Assembly (NCBI GenBank): GCA_044359885.1
Contig: JBIKLI010000023.1
Span: 1 to 25,357, forward strand
Length of the DNA stretch: 25,357 bases
Reading direction: 5' to 3'
DNA from: CAIOSQ01 sp044359885
GTDB lineage: Bacteria > Pseudomonadota > Alphaproteobacteria > CACIAM-22H2
Below the pieces are notes generated by a model. The model saw only the letters and a list, made by a program, of their open reading frames with translations, ran no database searches and was not told the origin of the DNA. Every line of letters starts with the position of its first letter. Position 1 is the stretch's first letter. A program made the translations under genes and the position numbers. Of this stretch, positions 22,387-25,357 are shown piece by piece.

Positions 22387-22586
22387 CGCCCCGTGTGGCC
22401 CGTCAGCTTGGCCGGCCGGACGGTGGCGGCTTCCGCCACGACCACCTGCGCGCTCGCTCGACGTGTCGCAATCGCCGATGCCGAAGTCCGGATCGTGGGG
22501 TCGGAAACGGAACTGCTGCGAACGCCGGTCACCGCCTCGGGCGGGACAACCGGGGTAGCCGGTGTTCAGAGATCCCGTAAGGGAAA
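22387..22586. other. Intergenic stretch between IS3 remnant and tRNA-Arg
   Basis: Two hundred bases without a convincing gene. It holds a perfect 7-bp hairpin with a 3-nt loop (GTGGCGG-CTT-CCGCCAC, 22423-22439) without a T-tail, and a weak ACCGG/CCGGT hairpin just past the tRNA 3' end. A 62-codon minus-strand frame here runs through the IS end and shows no protein features. Confidence 0.5.
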
Positions 22587-22663
22587 TGGCGCGGCCGAGA
22601 GGATTCGAACCCCTAACCCTCAGATCCGTAGTCTGATGCTCTATCCAGTTGAGCTACGGCCGC
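22587..22663 (-). tRNA. tRNA-Arg (anticodon ACG)
   Basis: A full cloverleaf is visible on the minus strand: 7-bp acceptor GCGGCCG/CGGCCGC, D-arm GCTC/GAGC, anticodon stem TCAGA/TCTGA with loop CTACGGA giving anticodon ACG, and T-arm AGGGG-TTCGAAT-CCTCT with one G-U pair. Discriminator G and an encoded CCA follow, giving 77 nt in total. ACG, with A34 edited to inosine, reads CGU/CGC/CGA arginine codons. Confidence 0.97.
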
Positions 22664-22701
22664 ACGCTTCCTCACGTCCTTCGATCGACGCGAGGGCGCG
22701 G

Positions 22702-22731
22702 AACCTACCCGCTCGGCGTCAGGCTTTGCAA
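22702..22731 (-). promoter_or_regulatory. Candidate promoter of tRNA-Arg
   Basis: On the minus strand TTGCAA (22731-22726) and TAGGTT (22707-22702) are separated by 18 bp and would start transcription about 30 nt before the mature tRNA 5' end. The boxes are imperfect but position and spacing fit. Confidence 0.4.
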
Positions 22732-22754
22732 GCGTCGATTCAAGGGCTTTCGCC

Positions 22755-22783
22755 TTGTGGCATGCTGGCCCTTTGTCTAGACT
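22755..22783 (+). promoter_or_regulatory. Candidate sigma-70-type promoter of the OmpA-like lipoprotein gene
   Basis: TTGTGG (22755-22760) and TAGACT (22778-22783) are exactly 17 bp apart, about 55 bp before the proposed start codon. The open frame reaches back to a TTG within this -35, which argues that the frame's upstream part is untranslated leader. Confidence 0.45.
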
Positions 22784-22838
22784 CCGCGTGCCGCGAGGTG
22801 TAGCGACTCGCTCGCCGATTCTTTCTCGCCCGGAGTGC

Positions 22839-23984
22839 GTGGACTTGGTCGACTCAGCACACATCGTCTCGCGTCGTCGGCCGCTTCGTGCCCGGCCGGG
22901 CTGGACACACGGCGTCAGCATCCTGACCCTGGCATTCGCCCTGGGCGGTTGCAATGCCGCGTCCGAATCGGTCTGGCCGTCCCTGGGTGGATCGTCGCGA
23001 CCGGCCACGACGACCCGGATCGAGATTCCGGCGAGCGCCGAGGAGCAGCGCGCCGCGGGCGCAACGGCTCCGGCTGCCATGACCACCGCGGTCGGTCAGC
23101 GGGCCGCGCAGCTGCGCGAGGACGTGGTCCGGCTTCAGGACCAGGTCGCCACGCAACAGCAATCGCTGCGGCAGATGCGCGCCGGGATCGCGGAGTCGGC
23201 GCAGCGCTATCAGTCGCTGATCGCTCAGATCAACGCCCGCCTGCAGGTCGGGACGACCCCGGGCAACCCGGTGCTGACCCAGCAACTGGGCCAGGCGCAA
23301 GGCGAGCTGGATAAGTTCTCGGCCAATGTCGGAACCCTGTCGCAACTCGCGACGCAGGTCGGCGGCGCCGCCTCGCTCGGCGGTTTCCTGCTCGAATCCC
23401 TGCGCGGAGCCTATGCGGTCTCCGGTGCGGTCGAGGAGGATCACCGTCTCCTGGCGCAGGCCGAGGACGATGTCGGCCGCACGATGATCACGATCGAGCG
23501 CATGCGGATCGAAGTCGCGGAAGACATGGCCCGCCAGACGGCCTATGTCGGTCGCGAGCGCGCAAACATCGCGACCCTCGGCACGGCGGTCCGCACCGGA
23601 GAGTTCTTCGGCCCCGGTCTCACCGCTCGCGCCTTCGAGAGCGCCGCCGCACCCGGCCGCGCCGCGGCCCCGGCAGCGCCGACCCGGCCCCTGGTGGTCA
23701 TCCGTTTCGACCGGCCCAATCCGCCTTTCGAACAGCCGCTCTATGCCGCCGCCAGCCGGGCGATCGAAGTCCGGCCGCAGGTCTCCTTCGAGGTCGTCGG
23801 GGTCGCCGCGACCGGCGGCGACCAGAGCGGCCGTGCCGCGACCGCCACCGCCGAATCGCGCCGCGAGGCCGAGCAGGTCATGCGTGCCCTGATCGAGATG
23901 GGCGTGCCGGCGCAGCGCCTGCGCCTGTCGACGCGCGGGGACGCGACCCTCGCCGCCAACGAGGTGCATGTCCTGGCGCGCTGA
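22839..23984 (+). CDS. OmpA-like domain lipoprotein with central coiled coil
   Basis: An envelope protein of about 381 residues. A basic N-terminus (SRRRPLRARPGW) is followed by a hydrophobic stretch and lipobox, VSILTLAFALGGC, with Cys38 as the lipid-anchored residue. Residues about 75-135 are heptad-rich (AVGQRAAQLREDVVRLQDQV and following) and should form a coiled coil. The C-terminal 100 residues resemble a diverged OmpA/MotB peptidoglycan-binding domain: VVIRFDRPNPPFEQPLY, FEVVGVAATGG, then AESRREAEQVMRALIEMGVP and QRLRLSTRGD. The final NRRVEI motif is reduced to NEVHVLA. No ATG start exists; GTG 22839 or TTG 22845 are candidates, the latter better spaced from GGAG. It overlaps the DUF4864 gene by 17 bp. 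A structural role linking outer membrane and wall is likely but not proven. Confidence 0.8.
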   Translation: MDLVDSAHIVSRRRPLRARPGWTHGVSILTLAFALGGCNAASESVWPSLGGSSRPATTTRIEIPASAEEQRAAGATAPAAMTTAVGQRAAQLREDVVRLQDQVATQQQSLRQMRAGIAESAQRYQSLIAQINARLQVGTTPGNPVLTQQLGQAQGELDKFSANVGTLSQLATQVGGAASLGGFLLESLRGAYAVSGAVEEDHRLLAQAEDDVGRTMITIERMRIEVAEDMARQTAYVGRERANIATLGTAVRTGEFFGPGLTARAFESAAAPGRAAAPAAPTRPLVVIRFDRPNPPFEQPLYAAASRAIEVRPQVSFEVVGVAATGGDQSGRAATATAESRREAEQVMRALIEMGVPAQRLRLSTRGDATLAANEVHVLAR

Positions 23985-24453
23985 GCCGGGGCTGCGGCGC
24001 CCCGGCCCGATCGTCGCGCGGCGCGTCTTCCTCGGTGCCGCCGGCGCGTTTGCCCTCGCGGTCCGCCATGCCGCGGCCACCGGACGCGTGAGCGATCTCT
24101 CCGCCGCCGATCGCGCCGCGATCCGCGACGTCATTTCCCGCCAGATGGCGGCGTTTCAGCGCGATGCGGCGGCAGAGGCCTTCGCCTTCGCCGCGCCCGG
24201 GATCCGCGCGATCTTCGGCACCCCCGACGCCTTCATGGCGATGGTGCGCACCGGCTACATGCCTGTCTATCGCCCGCGTCGCGCCGATTTCGAGGATCCC
24301 GTCGGCCGCCAGGGACGGATCGTCCAGCCTGTACGCATCGTCGGGCCGGACGGCGCGACGGTGCTTGCGCTCTACGACATGGAGGCGCAGCCCGACGGCA
24401 CATGGCTGATCGCCGGCTGCAGCCTCGTGGCGCCGCCCGGCGGCGACGCCTGA
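23968..24453 (+). CDS. DUF4864 domain-containing exported protein
   Basis: A 161-residue protein with a Tat-like signal (ARRVFLGAAGAFALA, residues 17-31, twin Arg R18/R19), so probably exported folded to the periplasm. The mature region matches DUF4864: AAIRDVISRQMAAFQRDAAA at about 49-68, then AFAFAAPGIRAIFGTPDAFM, a GYMPVYRPRRADF segment, and a C-terminal LALYDMEAQPDGTWLIAGC. The fold is probably related to small NTF2-like or SnoaL-like domains; the function is unknown. ATG 23968 lies inside the end of the OmpA-like gene (17-bp overlap) with GAGG close upstream, so the two are translationally linked. gpt begins 23 bp after its stop. Confidence 0.85.
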   Translation: MSWRAEPGLRRPGPIVARRVFLGAAGAFALAVRHAAATGRVSDLSAADRAAIRDVISRQMAAFQRDAAAEAFAFAAPGIRAIFGTPDAFMAMVRTGYMPVYRPRRADFEDPVGRQGRIVQPVRIVGPDGATVLALYDMEAQPDGTWLIAGCSLVAPPGGDA

Positions 24454-24476
24454 TCATCGACCATACGGGAGCGACC

Positions 24477-24968
24477 ATGGCGGCCTCGACCTATTCGAAG
24501 ATGTTTCCGGTCTCGTGGCAGGAACTGCATCGCGACGCCAAGGCGCTGGCCTGGCGGCTGCATGGGCTCAAGCCCTGGCGTGCCATCGTCGCGATCACGC
24601 GCGGCGGTCTGGTGCCGGCCGCGATCGTCGCGCGCGAACTCGACCTGCGGATCATCGACACGATCTCGGTCAAGAGCTACGACCACCAGTCGATCGGCGC
24701 GACCGAGATCCTGAAGCCGGCGGCGCTGTCGGCCACGCCCGATGCACCGCTGCTGATCATCGACGATCTGGTCGACACCGGCGCCACCGCCAAGGTCGTG
24801 CGCGACCTTCTGCCGGGCGCCCATTTCGCCACCGTCTACGCCAAGCCGGCGGGCAAGCCCCTGGTCGAGACCTACGTCACCGAGGTCAGCCAGGACACCT
24901 GGATCATGTTCCCCTGGGACACCGAGCTGCAGATCGCCAAGACCATCGCCGAGAGCAACCGCGCGTGA
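24477..24968 (+). CDS. gpt: Xanthine phosphoribosyltransferase
   Basis: A 163-residue purine salvage enzyme transferring phosphoribose from PRPP to xanthine (and guanine), giving XMP or GMP. The PRPP-binding motif LLIIDDLVDTGATAK lies at residues 92-106. The upstream AITRGGLVPAAIVARELDLR (39-58) is the type I phosphoribosyltransferase loop with the cis-peptide region, and the C-terminal WIMFPWDTELQ (about 141-151) is the base-recognition part of Gpt proteins. Length is normal. The start is ATG at 24477 behind a GGGAG Shine-Dalgarno. Its TGA overlaps the GTG start of the EamA transporter (24965-24968), suggesting co-translation with that gene. Confidence 0.95.
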   Translation: MAASTYSKMFPVSWQELHRDAKALAWRLHGLKPWRAIVAITRGGLVPAAIVARELDLRIIDTISVKSYDHQSIGATEILKPAALSATPDAPLLIIDDLVDTGATAKVVRDLLPGAHFATVYAKPAGKPLVETYVTEVSQDTWIMFPWDTELQIAKTIAESNRA

Positions 24969-25357
24969 CATCGCCAGCCGCCCGTTCGGGCGCCGGCGCG
25001 ATCGCCACCCTCGCGGCCCTCGCCCTGGCCTGGGGGTGCAACTGGCCGGCGATGAAGCTGGTCTTCGCCGAATTCCCGGTGTGGTGGTTCCGCGGCTTCT
25101 CCGGAACCGCCGCGGGGCTGGCCGTGCTCGGGATCGCCGCCTGGCGCCAGGGCCGGATCCTGCCGCGCGCGCCCGGCAGCTGGCGGTGGCTGGCCGTGGC
25201 GGGCCTGCTCAACGTCACGATCTGGCAGGTCGCGACCGGATACGGCGTGCAGCTGCTGGGCTCCGGCCACGCCGCGGTGCTGGCCTTCACCATGCCCCTC
25301 TGGGCCGGGCTGATCGCTTGGCTGGCGATGGGCGAGCGCGTCGACGCGCGCTTCGGC
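24965..25357 (+). CDS. EamA-family (DMT superfamily) transporter, N-terminal part, cut by window end
   Basis: The first 131 codons of a drug/metabolite-type transporter. It starts with GTG at 24965, overlapping the gpt stop (GTGA). Visible: hydrophobic helix 1 with the family motif ALALAWGCNWPAMKLVFAEF at 18-37, then PVWWFRGFSG, a basic loop, a second pair of helices including GYGVQLLGSGHAAVLAFTMP and the start of the next helix with LWAGLIAWLAMGERV. This is the conserved first EamA repeat, including the short helix with the LxxT/xxP pattern; the second repeat lies beyond the window. Substrate unknown: relatives export amino acids, nucleosides or other metabolites. Coupling to gpt hints at purine-related export, but this is weak inference. 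Confidence 0.92.
   Translation, partial: MTSPAARSGAGAIATLAALALAWGCNWPAMKLVFAEFPVWWFRGFSGTAAGLAVLGIAAWRQGRILPRAPGSWRWLAVAGLLNVTIWQVATGYGVQLLGSGHAAVLAFTMPLWAGLIAWLAMGERVDARFG

Noticed and set aside
21220..22389. Target-site duplication of the IS3 remnant
   Set aside because: The triplets outside the repeats (GCG on the left, CGC on the right) do not match as direct repeats.
22344..22532. 62-codon minus-strand frame between the IS end and tRNA-Arg
   Set aside because: It spans the IS terminal repeat, has no RBS, no recognisable protein pattern and a composition like the shadows.

Overview
The window is a GC-rich, gene-dense stretch of bacterial chromosome. Most likely it comes from an alphaproteobacterium of the Rhodospirillales type. 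The reasons are the very high GC, the alphaproteobacterial ligase-associated repair set, a sigma-E/ChrR-like promoter in front of a photolyase/lipid-modification operon, and the gene families present. The taxonomic guess is inference only. Spacing is tight, with many ATGA-type stop/start overlaps.

Layout. (1) 1-3716: the 5-oxoproline module. pxpA lies on the minus strand with the start of a small membrane protein behind it. Divergent from it, a SMP-30-like lactonase gene is translationally coupled to pxpB and pxpC. (2) 3732-10562, minus strand: a six-gene operon, in transcription order class I photolyase, FAD amine-oxidase-like protein, DUF1365 protein, cyclopropane-fatty-acid-synthase-like methyltransferase, GPH-type sugar/cation symporter, DUF3833 lipoprotein. 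Its upstream region contains TGATCC-N18-TAAG, which matches the singlet-oxygen sigma-E promoter described in Rhodobacter. (3) 10670-16769: the ligase-associated DNA damage response set. pdeM and the Lhr-type helicase are on the minus strand; the exonuclease and ATP-dependent ligase are on the plus strand, divergent from a 202-bp gap. (4) 16816-18819: a soluble hybrid histidine kinase whose first receiver and C-terminal Hpt-like region both appear to lack their phospho-acceptor residues. (5) 18854-21138, minus strand: a 68-residue lipoprotein with its own candidate promoter, then dgcA and dgcN, the N-acetyl route for D-glutamate. (6) 21223-22386: a decayed IS3-family element with both terminal inverted repeats recognisable. 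(7) 22587-22663: tRNA-Arg(ACG), minus strand. (8) 22839-25357: an OmpA-like lipoprotein, a DUF4864 protein, xanthine phosphoribosyltransferase (gpt), and the start of an EamA-family transporter cut by the window end.

How it works together. Two modules handle glutamate derivatives: PxpABC opens 5-oxoproline to glutamate, and DgcN/DgcA convert D-glutamate through N-acetyl-glutamate. The photolyase operon looks like a light and singlet-oxygen defence unit that combines DNA repair with membrane-lipid modification. The adjacent helicase/nuclease/ligase/phosphoesterase set is a second DNA-repair unit. I found no CRISPR array, phage, toxin-antitoxin or classical defence system. The points most worth following are the sigma-E-like promoter with its operon and the hybrid kinase with degenerate phosphorelay domains.
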